This document shows positions 9,597 to 20,234 of a stretch of DNA of 64,000 bases, piece by piece. The position numbers were made by a program, and so were the translations under genes. The stretch covers positions 81,657,267 to 81,721,266 of the forward strand of contig OX352761.1 in NCBI GenBank assembly GCA_947095585.1, in the 5' to 3' direction. Each line of letters starts with the position of its first letter. Position 1 is the stretch's first letter. The notes below the pieces were generated by a model. That model saw nothing but the letters and a program-made list of their open reading frames with translations. It made no database searches and was not told where the DNA came from. The stretch comes from Nephrocerus scutellatus. Its lineage: Eukaryota > Arthropoda > Insecta > Diptera > Pipunculidae.

Positions 9597-10826
9597 TGTA
9601 ACAGTGTTTACTCGGGTGACTCGGGTTTTCGGTTTATATTACAATCGGTTCTTTATTCATTTATTATTCCTAGTTCTACTATACTATGATATACCTATAC
9701 TTAGAATACGCTTACTTATAAATAGGCTGGTTTGTACGCATGATATGCGGGGGAACCAGCGGGGATTGGTTGCGGTCGAGGCTATTTGCTTCGACTGCGG
9801 AAGAGGGTTGGTGGGCGACTTCTGCTCTTAAGTTCGTTGCTACTGGAGCACGTGAGCAGTGTTCAGGCGAACAGCGCGGCGTAGTATGGTGAATTACTTT
9901 AGTCCCACGACGTCGGTAATTCACTGGTAAAAAGGCGTGGTCCGCGGGGATGGCTACCACGATGGGAGCATGCGGACAGCCAGTGTCTTTTAAATCAATT
10001 TATTTGTATTGCGCCATACGACGGAAAATGCGAAATACATAGTTGATTTGTTTATAATATAGCAAAACTACCTGGTGTTACAACGTCAGCAGTTCGTTAT
10101 ATTGATGTAGACAATGTCAGTGTATCAGTCCAAGTGTACAATATAGCAAAACTGCCTGGTGTTACAACGTCAGCAGTTTGTTTATATTGATATGACTCGA
10201 CTGATTGACTCGTTTTGTCATAAAAAAGGGGCTGTTCGTATAGAACAGAAGTCAACGAGAAGGTGTCTTTAGGGAGAATTTGTTGTAAAGCACAACGTCT
10301 TCGTCCCTTCGAGTAGATGTAGCTGCCTTGCCGCAGTGTATTCCACTCTCGAATAGATATTACCGCCTACTGCAGTATGTTCTACTCTCCAAGTAGATAT
10401 TACCGCCGTGTGTTCTACTCTGGTTTTGTTGGCTGATCTTAGCCTATAAGTGTGTCTCATTAGCTGTATTTCTTGGGAATTTTGTTTCCATCCTTTTGGA
10501 AAAATAGTAGCTTTTCCTATATTGTTATATATGAGGATTCTTATTAATTATTTTATTATAAATGTTGTTCATTATTAAATTCCTACTATTAATCGGGTGG
10601 CAAACATTTTCCCAGAAAAAAATAATTTAATTGGTTCGACCGCCAGATTGAACCTTACACCCACTGAATACCGGCCGAGTACACTCGCATTACGCATTGT
10701 GCCAATGTGATATATAGACCAAATTGGTTAATTATGCACTATGTATCGAGTGACTGCATTTTTGTATGGTGAGTGTTTGTAGACATATGGTTTGTAGCGA
10801 AGTGGATTTTACTCGACTTCGTTACA
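9597..10826 (-). repeat. GypA 5' LTR of copy 2
   Basis: It has the same 1230-bp length as the LTR at 4048-5277 and differs from it at only a few positions. It opens TGTAACG on the minus strand at 10826 and ends GTTACA at 9597. The right flank (10827-10863) shows no recognisable coding content; the matching target duplication would lie off the left edge. Confidence 0.92.
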
Positions 10827-10904
10827 ATGGTTAAAAATGTATTTGTTATGGGTGTAGTGTTGGCATCGCAGCAGGTGACTTAAGGATTTTGTAACACAAA
10901 AGGG

Positions 10905-10912
10905 TATAAAAG
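10905..10912 (+). promoter_or_regulatory. GypB 5' LTR TATA box
   Basis: TATAAAAG lies in the context AAAGGGTATAAAAGGGCG, conserved in both LTRs. Transcription would be expected to start about 25-30 bases downstream, near CTCTTAGTCGC. The start site is inference. Confidence 0.65.
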
Positions 10913-11149
10913 GGCGAGCACGCAGGCGATCTCCCTCTTAGTCGCTTTCTTTAGTTGGCATTGCGCTGACCGGATCACGCCTCGGTATGTGCTAGAAATT
11001 CAACTTTGGTTCGCATTCCGTTGTTGACGTCACTACTCGTCCGCTGCCGACGCCACTACTCATCCGCTGCCGACGTCGCCCTGCATATCGCTGCCAACGT
11101 CGTCCATTCGCATTCGCCGTAACTCTGCCTTCGTACAACGTAATTAACT

Positions 11150-11790
11150 ATGTGGTGTCCCTTCAGTTTTTACGCTAGTACAGCTCAGCATATCGCTGTC
11201 GACGTCGCATTGCACATCGCTGCCAACGTCGTCCATTCGCATTCGCCGTACTCTGCCGTCGTACAACGTAATTCACTGTGTGGTGTCCCTTCAGGTTTTA
11301 CGCTGGTACAGCTCAGCATATCGTTGCCAACGTCGTCCATTCGCATTCGCCGTAACTCTGCCGTCGTACAACGTAATTCATTGTGTGGTGTCCCTTCAGG
11401 TTTTACGCTAATACAGCTCAGCATATCGCTGTCGACGTCGCCCTGCACATCGCTGCCAACGTCATCCATTCGCATTCGCCATAACTCTGCCGTCGTACAA
11501 CGTAACTCACTGTGTGGTTTCCCTTCAGGTTTTACGATAGTACAGCACAGCATATCGCTGCCAACGTCGACTATTGCATTCGTCCTAACTCTGCCGTCGT
11601 AAAACGTAACTCACTGTGTGGTGTCCCGTTTTCACGCGAGTACAGCACAGCATATCGCTGCCAACGTCGTCCATTTGCATTCGTCCTAACTCTGCCGTCG
11701 TACAACGTAACTCACTGTGTGGTGTCCCCTCAGGTTTTACGCTAGTACAGCACAGCATATCGCTGCTGACGTCGTTCACCGCGTTCGTCA
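11150..11790 (+). repeat. Minisatellite in GypB 5' LTR, alternating 101-105 and 128-bp units
   Basis: TGTGGTGTCCC-type starts occur at about 11151, 11279, 11384, 11513, 11617 and 11718. Long units carry an extra block of about 24 bp (GTCGACGTCG-CCTGCACATCG). The repeat creates open frames of up to 150 codons on both strands, which I do not regard as genes. Confidence 0.85.
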
Positions 11791-12251
11791 CAACCCTCGC
11801 GCCGCACGGCCTCACCGGGGTCCCCACGCATCGCTCAGGGTTCTCACTGGTCTCAGGCGCACGCCCTTAAGTCGCTCAGAATTGTCGCTCGCCTCGAACT
11901 ACGGTTACGCATCACACAGGAATCTCACTTGTCTTAGGCTCACGCCCACAAGTCGCTCAGGATTGACGCTCACCTCAACTACTCTATCACATCACGCTCG
12001 TCCAAGGCTAGCGCATCGCTCAGGGCTTACGCTCGTCTAAGGCTAGCACATCGCTCGGGACTTACGCTCGTCTAAGACTAGCGCATCGCTCATATTATGC
12101 TTGTCCTAGACTTAAAGTATAAGTAATAATAAAAGAGAAATAAAGAAATACAATTTGAAGAGTTACTAAATATAAATTTTATTGTAACAACTCCTTTCTC
12201 TGAACCCTGGTCACGCTGAGTTTACCCCGGTTGGGAAAACTCCGTTACAAT

Positions 12252-12269
12252 TGGCGCCCGAGCAGGGAC
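12252..12269 (+). promoter_or_regulatory. GypB primer-binding site, tRNA-Lys(UUU) type
   Basis: TGGCGCCCGAGCAGGGAC lies two bases after the LTR. It matches the complement of the tRNA-Lys(UUU) 3' end except for one A-to-G change. Confidence 0.85.
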
Positions 12270-12343
12270 TCTTCGATAACGTAAAACTAAAGAAAAAAAA
12301 ATTAACATATAACTTTTGAGCAATAGAAAACACATAAGACAAG

Positions 12344-13513
12344 ATGGTCAAAACTAGCTGGGTATATAAGCTCTCGAAAGAAGAGTTACAAACATATATG
12401 GCCGAGTTCAGACTGGACACTATCGGTTCGGCTGGCCGAGCTGGAAGCGAAACACCGACGCGGCACATCACCGTCACCACCAGTGTTTCTGACACCAGAC
12501 GACTCGCAGAAGGAAGCGAAGACTGCAATAGCCCGCGCAGCGTCCCCGGTATTCCAAAAGATTCAGCGCTATATCGCCATATTAGAGAAATGAAAACCAC
12601 GACAACCAATGCAGCTACTTTGACACCCCACGGGGCAACATCGGCAAATGACACGAACGGAATAAATGTCGTAGCAAGCAACACAAGGTTCTGGGAACCG
12701 CAGGTCGCAATGCCATCCCATCAAGCGAAAGAGACATATGTGGCGTCATACCCAATGGTCATCGACACGGTGAGGAAATGATCCGTGCGGTATTATGGCG
12801 GGAAAGACCCGATATCCTTCGTGAAGCGGTTGGAGGAGTTGGACGACGCCTATTCCTTAAACAAGGACCTCCTAGCCACGACAATGCCAGAACTGCTGCA
12901 TGACCGAGCCCTGGTTTGGTTTAGAAATAACAACCAACGGTGGACGAACTGGCATACATTCAAGGAAGACTTCCTGCGCTTCTTCCTCCCAGCAAGGTAC
13001 CAGGAACAATTAGATGACGAAATCCGTCGACGACGACAAAGACCCGGAGAAAACTTCAAGGATTTCGTCATCGCCATGCAAAACCTCACGCGGCATGCCA
13101 GATATTCAAGGGCACAATAGTTGGAGCGTATATTCCGAAACTGCCGCCAGGAATATCAGCTGTACATACGGAGGAGAGATTTCCAAGATATGCAGGAGCT
13201 AATTGGGTTAGCAGAAGACCTGGAGAACATCTTTGCCAGCCCAGAACCAATCCGACAAGCACCCAGGCCCCAGTCCCGACCGATAGAGAGGAACCTTCTG
13301 GTCACAGAGAGTCAGGAGGAGCGCATCAACATTCGAACGGCATGCAGACGCTGCGGCCAGGACGGACACACCTAACGAAATTATCGACGACCACAATTGT
13401 TGTTCTGTTGGGATTGCGGCCAACGGCGAACACGTTGAGCAGCGTCATCCGCTCCAGTTCAACCAAAAGACAGCTCTGATACAGGACCGACAGCGAATTC
13501 TGGTCATGGTGTC
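12344..13513 (+). pseudogene. gag: GypB gag, interrupted by stops
   Basis: It starts at ATG 12344 (MVKTSWVYKLSKEELQTY), a SAP-like N-terminus resembling GypA gag. A stop at about 12779 precedes the capsid core (12785-13120: YYGGKDPISFVKRLEEL, ALVWFRNN, FLRFFLPARYQEQL), and a second stop follows at 13118. The C-terminal part (13121-13375) ends in a CX2CX4H-type knuckle (CRRCGQDGHT) and another stop. The homologous layout places it in the same Gypsy clade as GypA and GypC. At least three in-frame stops make it non-functional. Confidence 0.82.
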
Positions 13514-13900
13514 ATGATCGGCCGCGAACCCGTTCAAGCCACCTTTGATACCGGAGCATCCCGCAGCTTTGTGAGCGAACATTTGTTTGAAGGGTTTCGA
13601 AATTTAGGCAACCCCATCCCACTGCACATCCCAATTAAAATGGCTAACGGGAGTCAGACAACAGTCCGCGATGGGTTGAACGTCAACGTTCGTTTTGGAG
13701 AGTCGTCATGTTCACTGTGCCTGTTGGTACTACCGACCGCCGTTGATAACCTTACAATGGGCATGGACTTCCTTGCAAGGTCCAGAGCAACTTTAAGCTT
13801 CGGAGGTGAGTGCATAACAATTCAAACTGGGTCAGCTCCAAGAACCAAAACAACACGGTGCTACAGTTGGCGTGATACAAGTGCTACCAGCTCCGAATGA
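13514..13900 (+). pseudogene. GypB aspartic protease
   Basis: Retropepsin fold: active-site FDTGASRSFVS at residues about 11-21, a flap-like region (PIKMANGSQTTVRDGLN), and the second hydrophobic block LTMGMDFLARSRATLSF. It would mature Gag in the particle. Downstream the sequence turns into a CAA/CAG-rich tract, so RT, RNase H and integrase have been lost. The protease frame itself is open for 128 codons, but it depends on a broken gag for expression. Confidence 0.82.
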
Positions 13901-13929
13901 ACCACCTCCAGTGTGGACTCCCATCAGAA

Positions 13930-14360
13930 ATTGCCACAGACGCCCCAAGAACAGTAAGAAGTCGACAATGGCAACACAACCACAAAACCAACAACAGCAG
14001 CAGAGAGACCACAACAGCGTGCACAGCATACGAAAGTCATCACAAAAAAACAACAACAACGAGCACAGCAACAATAATCGTAATTTAAAACTTCTACAAC
14101 TACAACTACAAGCCCAACAACAGAGCGCAGCAGCAAAAATTGTACAACTAAAAACTCAGGCAGCAGCAACGCCAGTTAATCGGGAGAACAACAGAGTGTA
14201 GTAGAAGAACTTTGCAACAACGAGCACAGCAACAGAACTCACAGCATCTACAGAACAACAATAGAAAAAGGCACAACAGCAACGAAGTCAACAGCAGCAG
14301 CGAAGTCAATATCAGCAGCAAAGTCAACAATAGCAGTGGCAACAGCGGTAGTACCAGCAG
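13930..14360 (+). repeat. CAA/CAG-rich low-complexity tract replacing GypB pol
   Basis: About 430 bp is dominated by CAA, CAG, GCA and AAC triplets, giving Q/N-, S- or T-rich frames in every register. It lies between protease and the 3' LTR, where pol should be. No polymerase motif is found in any frame. Confidence 0.8.
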
Positions 14361-14448
14361 CGGACGCAGGAAGGTTAACGGGGACCACGACTGTAGATGT
14401 CCCGTTATTAGAACTAGCTAGTGAAGCCCAAGTGTCTTTCCGCCGAAG

Positions 14449-14488
14449 TGTGAAGAACAAAATTCTTGTGGGCGAATTTTGTTCACAC
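14449..14488. repeat. Short inverted repeat before GypB 3' LTR
   Basis: TGTGAAGAACAAAATTC (14449-14465) is followed after 8 bases by GAATTTTGTTCACAC (14474-14488), a near-perfect dyad. It may mark the LTR edge or be a hairpin; its role is unknown. Confidence 0.6.
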
Positions 14489-14541
14489 AAAACATGCCAG
14501 ATACTTTTTTCCCAGCATCACGCCACCGGACTGACCAATCA

Positions 14542-15857
14542 CATCGCAGCAAGTGACTTAAGGATTTTGCCACACAAAAGGGTATAAAAGGGCGATCACG
14601 CCCTCTTAGTCGCTTTCTTTAGTTGGCATTGCGCTGACCGGATCACGCCTCGGTAAGTGCTAGAAATTCAATATATTTACAACTTTGGTTCGCGTTCCGC
14701 TGTTTACGTCACTACTCGTTCGCTGTCGACATCGCCCTGCATATCAGCCAACGTCGTCCATTCGCATTCGCCGTAACTCTGCCGTCGTACAACGTAATTC
14801 ACTGGTATCCCTTCAGGTTTAACGCTAGTACAGCTCAGCATATCACTGTCGACGTCGCCCTGCACATCGCTGCCAACGTCGTCCATTCGAATTTGCCGTA
14901 ACTCTGCCGTCGTACAACGTAATTCACTGTGTGGTGTCCTTTCAGGTTTTACGCTGGTACAGCTCAGCATATCGCTGCCAACGTCGTCTATTCGCATTCG
15001 CCGTAACTCTGCCGTCGTACAACGTAATTCACTGTGTGGTGTCCCTTCAGGTTTTACGCTAGTACAGCTCAGCATATCGCTGTCGACGTCACCCTACACA
15101 TCGCTGCCAACGTCGTCCATTCGCATTCGCCGAACCTCTGCCGTCGTACAACGTAATTCACTGTGTGGTGTCCCTTCAGGTTTTACGCTGGTACAGTACA
15201 GCATATCGCTGCCGACTTCATCTATTCGCATTCGCCGTAACTCTGCCGTCGTACAACGTAATTCACTGTGTGGTATCCCTTCAGGTTTTACGCTAGTACA
15301 GCTCAGCATATCGCTGTCGACGTCGCCCTGCACATCGCTGCCAACGTCGTCCATTGCATTCGTCCTAACTCTGCCGTCGTACAACGTAACTCACTGTGTG
15401 GTGTCCCCTCAGGTTTTACGCTAGTACAGCACAGCATATCGCTGCCAACGTCGTCCATTTGCATTCGTCCTAACTCTGCCGTCGTACAACGTAACTCACT
15501 GTGTGGTGTTCCCTCAGGTTTTACGCTAGTACAGCATAGTATATCGCTGCCGACGTCGTTCACCGCGTTCGTCACAACCCTCGCCGCCGCACGGCCTCTC
15601 CAGGGTCCACACTTGTCCCAGTCTCACGCCCACAAATCGCTCAGGACTTACGCTCGTCTAAGGCTAGCACATCGCTCGGGACTTACGCTCGTCTAAGACT
15701 AGCGCATCGCTCAGGATTTATGCTTGTCCTAGACTTAAATTATAAGTAATAAGAAAAGAGAAATAAAGAGTCACCAAATATAGATTTTATTGTAACGACC
15801 CCTTTCTCTGAACCCTGGTCACGCCGAGTTTACCCCGTCTGGGAAAACTCCGTTACA
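14542..15857 (+). repeat. GypB 3' LTR
   Basis: It matches the 5' LTR through the TATA box (14583-14590), minisatellite and the CCGTTACA end. Immediately after it, at 15858, gag-coding sequence of GypC begins in mid-gene, so GypB probably inserted into GypC. However, the missing GypC 5' part is not found left of the GypB 5' LTR, implying a later rearrangement. Confidence 0.8.
14720..15560 (+). repeat. Minisatellite in GypB 3' LTR
   Basis: These are the same 105/128-bp units as at 11150-11790, with about one or two more copies. Homogenised units are interleaved with diverged ones. Confidence 0.82.
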
Positions 15858-16530
15858 GTTGCTCGATCGCATCCGGCACCAAACGCAGACCACCAAGGAA
15901 AAAGGCAAAGACTTCATCACGGCTATCCAAGCGCTGATACGATAATAGGTGTCGCTAACTAGCGAGGAAAAACTGGAAAGAATCTGTGACAATCTTCGAC
16001 CAGAATATAGACATTACATCAAGAGCAGAGAGTTCTAGTCATTGGCTGAACTCACTGTATTGGTAGAAGATTACGAATCTCTGGTAAATGAATCACCGAT
16101 ACCGCGACCAAATGGACCACCCGTTCGACCACCTATACCGTCATACCGCCAACACGCTGTTTCAAACCGACCGCCAATACAACAATTCCTGCCAGCCAGT
16201 AATCCAAACCAGCCTGTGATACCACCGTTCCGACCGCCAACACAACAATTCCAGCCAGTCGGTTATCCAAGCCAGCCTGTGACACCACCGTTCCGACCCC
16301 CAATGAACTTTTACCGACCTGCACCTACCCCCGATGTACCTAGGCCAGGCAACCCATTTCGCCAAATACCTACCCACGAGAGTGCCGAAACCGACGGCTA
16401 TTTTGTTCTCACTGCGGCACAGAAGGTATCCAGAGCCAATACCGTCAATGTCAGGCGGGAAACGCCAACGGGCCGTCATATCAAGGGAGGTATTGGACGA
16501 CCCAACCACCACGACACCCTGTCTCACCTC
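15858..16530 (+). pseudogene. gag: GypC gag, C-terminal part
   Basis: The frame begins in mid-domain (QLLDRIRHQTQT, KGKDFITAIQAL), aligning with GypA gag (QLIDGIRSRTQN). It is broken by stops at about 15942, 15957 and 16036. A proline-rich segment follows (16090-16350, PPFRPP-type repeats). A degenerate CCHC knuckle (CSHCGTEG..YRQC) lies at about 16400-16455 in another frame. It is an old, non-functional capsid/nucleocapsid remnant. Confidence 0.8.
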
Positions 16531-16539
16531 CTACACGGT

Positions 16540-16915
16540 TCCCATTGAATATTGTGGTCAATCATTTACCGCAGTAATCGATACAGGCGCCGGGCGGTCA
16601 TGCATCGGTAACGAGGTACACAAGTTATGCGATGCGCAGCAAATACCAGTCAGACCAGTCAACATCACGTTCGCCCTAGCCGATCAGTCCACCGTTACCG
16701 CCCTTCAGGCATATTCATGAGACAAACGATGGAAGAACCGACCGTTTCTGCAAGAATTCATATATATCCCAACACTGATGGACAAAATATTAATTGGAAC
16801 GGATTTTTTTTTGCCAAAAATGGCTTTACGATGAACCAAGGAGAGGAAGTAATAAGGGCGCAAGTCGAACCGAAGTTACCAAGCATTTTGAATCTACAGA
16901 CCGAAGAGAAATAAC
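16540..16915 (+). pseudogene. GypC protease
   Basis: The active-site segment VIDTGAGRSCIGNE is followed by FALADQSTVTA and a stop at 16718. The remainder shifts frame: EFIYIPTLMDKILIGTDFF is the second conserved block. The catalytic aspartate is present, but the shift breaks the enzyme. Confidence 0.8.
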
Positions 16916-16959
16916 TACATAAATTCTTAGACATGGAATTACCGGCGTTTGAAAAATTT

Positions 16960-17815
16960 AAGGGATTAACCACCCTAACCGAGCACAAAATAAGATTAAA
17001 GCATAACCGACCCTTCAAACAACGATACATGCCCAGAAACCCTGCGATGCAACAATCATCAACGAAGAAATCGACCAACTCCTAGCGGAGGGTAGAATCT
17101 AACCGTCTAAAAGCCCCTACAGTTCCCCTATTGTTCTGGTGAAGCAGAAGCAAGGTACGTGGAGGCTATGCGTCGACTACCGTCAGTTGAATGATATATC
17201 AATCAAAGACGCCTACCCACTACCCCAGATCAATCACATATTAGATAAATTGAAGGGAGCAAGGTACATCTCGACCATCGATCTAAAGCAGGGTTATTGG
17301 CAAATTCAACTGAAGCCGTCCAGCCGACCGTACACTGCATTCACCGTGCCGGGAAGAGGACTATTCCAATGGAAAGTAATGCCATTCGGATTGCATTCAG
17401 CGCCGGCCACCTTTTAACGTTTGCTTGATCAAATAATCAGCCCCGAGTTGGAGCCATTCGCTTTTGCATATCTAGACGATATAATCGTCATATGTCGTAC
17501 ATTTGCCAAACACATAACCGCTCTCACAGAAGTATTCCTCGGCTGAAAAATGCGCAGCTAAAAATTAACCCGGACAAAAGCGAGTTTGGCCGTTCCCAAC
17601 TTAAATACCTAGGACATACAATCAATCACCAGGATATACATACTGAACCGAGCAAAATCGAGGCTATCAGAAATCTAATAGCCCCCAAAAATATCAAAGA
17701 ACTACGAAGAGTTCTCGGAATTGCCTCGTGGTACCGCCGCTTCGTACTGAACTTCTCAACAATAGCCGCCCCACTCACCAAGCTATTAAAGAAAAAACAA
17801 GAGTGGATCTGGTAA
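16960..17815 (+). pseudogene. GypC reverse transcriptase
   Basis: Conserved RT blocks are visible in order: GTWRLCVDYRQLND (17150), AYPLPQINHILDKL, STIDLKQGYWQIQL, VMPFGLHSAPATF, then a stop at 17416. The catalytic FAYLDDIIVI follows at about 17464-17493, and after a shift come the thumb and connection (LKINPDKSEFG, LKYLGHTIN, LGIASWYRRFVLNFS). Several stops (17101, 17416, 17545, 17813) disable it. The order is that of Ty3/Gypsy polymerases. Confidence 0.88.
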
Positions 17816-18330
17816 ACCGCTCAGGAAGATGCATTCCAGATACTTAAAGAGAAACTAACCGAAGCTCCGATACTTGCCTGCCCGGAATTTACAAAACCGT
17901 TCCTCCTTCAAACCGATGCCAGCTCTGACGGACTCGGTGCTGTGCTCTCCCAAAACCTAGAGAACCAGGAACACGTCATTGCGTACGCTAGCCGCACACT
18001 CACCGATGCCGAAAGAAACTACATGGTCACTGAGAAAGAGTGCTTAGCAGTACTAATGGGCATACGAAAGATGAGACCCTATTTGGAAGGTTATCACTTC
18101 GTAGTACACACCGATCATCGCTCTTTGAAATGGCTATATAATATGGACAATCCATCCGGACGTCTAGCTCGCTGGCCTATAGAACTACAGCAATACGATT
18201 TCGAAAATCGCTATAGGAAGGGGTCGCTTAATACCGTCGCTGATGTTTTATCCCGTCACCCAACACAAAACCCACCGGTTCACTTACTATTACCGATTAC
18301 GCAGACATGCCCATGGTACGACTCAAAGTT
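17816..18330 (+). pseudogene. GypC RNase H
   Basis: The Ty3/Gypsy RNase H core is seen: LLQTDASSDGLGAVLSQ (first catalytic D), YASRTLTDAERNY, TEKECLAVLMGI (catalytic E), FVVHTDHRSLKWL (catalytic D) and NTVADVLSRHP. The frame from 17942 is open through 18796. It would degrade genomic RNA during reverse transcription. The terminal ADVLSRHP is the piece retained in the GypA deletion derivatives. Confidence 0.88.
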
Positions 18331-19440
18331 CCTACTCACGAAAAATAAACCTGAGGAAAACCCCGAATATCAGATCCCCGAAGGGACCTTATACCGACAT
18401 ATCTTCAATCCTACCTGCCACACCGAACCCAGCTCCGCCGCTTGGAAGATTTGCGTACCGAAGCCTTTACGTCAGCAAGTGCTGAGAGAGAACCACTCCG
18501 ATATAACTGCTGGTCACCTGGGAGTTGCGAAAACTATTGCACGCATTGCGCAATCATATTTTTGGCCCGGACTATTTCGAGAGGTCGCCAAGTTCGTTCG
18601 AAACTGTCCAAACTGCCTACAATACAAAATCCCCACAAGCAAACCACCTGGTCAAATGTATTTAACTACCGCTACACAACCGTGGGAAACAATAAGCTCA
18701 GATTTCATTGGTCCACTCCCTCGATCTACCAAGGGGAACACGATAATTTTAGTGTTCCACGACCGATTCACAAAGTGGACGGAATTCATGGCATAGCGCG
18801 ATTCAACCACCGCTGCCTTGATCCGCGGATTTCGCGAGCGAATCGTAGTAAGCAGTTCCAAGAATTGTTGGCCGAACTCCGCATTGAACACCGATTTACA
18901 CCGCCGTACACGCCACAAGCAAATCCGACCGAACGGATGAACCGGGTGATAAAGACCATGATCTCCCAGTACATCCAACAAGACCACCGAAAATGGGACG
19001 ATCACCTACCAGAATTGATACTGGCAATAAATACTAGCAAACAGGAAACGACAGGCTACTCCGCGGCATACCTGAATTTCGGCTGCGAACTTCGACTGCC
19101 AACAACTCCTGATATTTCCCTGAACCAGGGAAGGCGCTACACGACATCTTTAAACTTGTCCAGCTAAATATGACCAAAGCAGCAACACAGCAGAAACATT
19201 ATTACGACCTCCAACGCCGACCATGGTCCTCCGCTATGGGATAATTAGTATACTACCGCCACCGACCGCTCTCGTCTGCCGCCGCCCAGTTTGCAGCCAA
19301 GCTCGCACCCAGATTTGTCGGACCATACCGCATGCACTGAAAAATCTCACCAGTAGTCTACCTATTAGAAGGCGATCAAAAAAGAAAAATTACGGCGCAC
19401 GTAAAATAAATAAAACAAATAAATATCAACGACGCACCCC
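18331..19440 (+). pseudogene. GypC integrase, with internal deletion
   Basis: The zinc-binding segment shows H..H (ENHSDITAGHLG) and CPNCLQYK. The catalytic core starts SSDFIGPLP (first D) and reaches a stop at 18796. A deletion then removes the second aspartate region, rejoining at SKQFQELLAEL. The glutamate region follows as YTPQANPTERMNRVIK, with the GPY-type C-terminal module near 19300 (KLAPRFVGPYRM). Loss of the second D and the stops make it inactive. Confidence 0.85.
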
Positions 19441-19559
19441 CTACAGCTAATGCTTATGTTGTAAGTAACCACGGCCAGACATACGAAGCAGTCACAACCG
19501 AATCGTCCAACCGATCAGTCGAAACCAAGTCACCAGCCAGACCAGTCGCAAATACTACA

Positions 19560-20234
19560 ATGTCCAACCCACCCGTAGGAAGCAAAACAACCAAATTTAC
19601 CACAAAAGCTCCCGCACCAGGCTCCCACCGTCGAACCAAGCCGGAACCATTGCCAACACCAGCCAGAACCACAGTACCGACCATCGTCCGAGCACAGGCT
19701 TGGAAGAAACAGCCACCAGCACCAAAATGCCCACTCACAGCAAACGAGCTGCATAATTTATGCAGGATAGCTCCGAGGCTTAAAGGTACCGCCGCTACCG
19801 CTAAGGCCATAATAACTGACGTCCGCATACTCAAAGGGCCCGATAAAGGAATCACCGTTGACCCACCAAAGACACCAGTCACCAACGAGATCCCCAACCA
19901 TCCTGTCACAGTTCCCGGTCAAGTCTTCCAAGCAGCAACTAACCCACCAGTACCAGTCAGCCAGTTCGCGCCAGTAGAGCCAGTACCACCCGAAGTATGG
20001 GCTTTATTTGAGGGTATAGCCGTACCAGCCCGACAACGACGCTTCCGCATCCATCCAGATCGAACCGGGTGCCAGATACATGGACGACGCAACCCGGACG
20101 ACACCATAACCATCACCGCCAGGCCACCATCACCATCCGACTCATCCCAGAGTGAAATTTTTTTTTCATTTATTATTTTTTATATATATATATATACTTT
20201 AGAACATAAAGTTGTTCTTATAGATTTTTTATGA
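19560..20234 (+). CDS. GypC third ORF, proline/threonine-rich, unknown
   Basis: A 224-codon open frame lies directly downstream of integrase. Its N-terminal 170 residues are P/T/V-rich and basic, and the end has QRRFRIHPDRTG and RNPDDTITITARPPSP. No transmembrane segment, signal peptide or env-like motif is visible, so I do not call it an envelope gene. It may be an accessory ORF or a diverged extension of pol, since upstream sequence continues in a similar style. Its openness next to a decayed pol is notable. The last residues run into the AT-rich flank. Confidence 0.45.
   Translation: MSNPPVGSKTTKFTTKAPAPGSHRRTKPEPLPTPARTTVPTIVRAQAWKKQPPAPKCPLTANELHNLCRIAPRLKGTAATAKAIITDVRILKGPDKGITVDPPKTPVTNEIPNHPVTVPGQVFQAATNPPVPVSQFAPVEPVPPEVWALFEGIAVPARQRRFRIHPDRTGCQIHGRRNPDDTITITARPPSPSDSSQSEIFFSFIIFYIYIYTLEHKVVLIDFL

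Larger units (their letters stand above)
4048..10826 (-). mobile_element. GypA copy 2: Ty3/Gypsy LTR retrotransposon, LTR to LTR, internally deleted
   Basis: On the minus strand the order is 5' LTR (10826-9597), primer site, leader, gag, protease, a short RNase H remnant, 3' tail, polypurine tract and 3' LTR (5277-4048). RT, most of RNase H and all integrase are missing, with the junction near 6232-6250. A LINE sits in the gag zinc-knuckle region. The 3' LTR doubles as the 5' LTR of copy 1 to its left. The element cannot move on its own. Confidence 0.9.
10864..12249 (+). repeat. GypB 5' LTR
   Basis: It aligns with 14542-15857 from CATCGCAGCA to the terminal CCGTTACA. It holds a TATA box, a minisatellite (11150-11790), a diverged C-rich tail with TCGCTCAGG-type repeats (11790-12090) and AATAAA-like sequence near 12126. 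The true 5' end is not resolved, because homology between the two LTRs stops at 10864/14542. A primer site follows at 12252. Confidence 0.8.
15858..20234 (+). mobile_element. GypC: degenerate Ty3/Gypsy element, 5' part missing
   Basis: It runs gag (C-terminal part), protease, RT, RNase H, integrase and an extra ORF, all on the plus strand, with many stops and shifts. No flanking LTR is found. Its protein motifs match GypA closely, making it the best local guide to the regions GypA lost. Confidence 0.85.

Noticed and set aside
11150..11602. 150-codon open frame and others in the GypB LTR
   Set aside because: It is produced by the minisatellite, open on both strands, with no protein motif.
13872..14201. 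Glutamine/asparagine-rich ORF as a prion-like protein
   Set aside because: The tract is open in several frames on both strands, so it is low-complexity DNA.
19560..20234. Envelope gene of GypC
   Set aside because: No signal peptide, cleavage site, cysteine pattern or membrane span.
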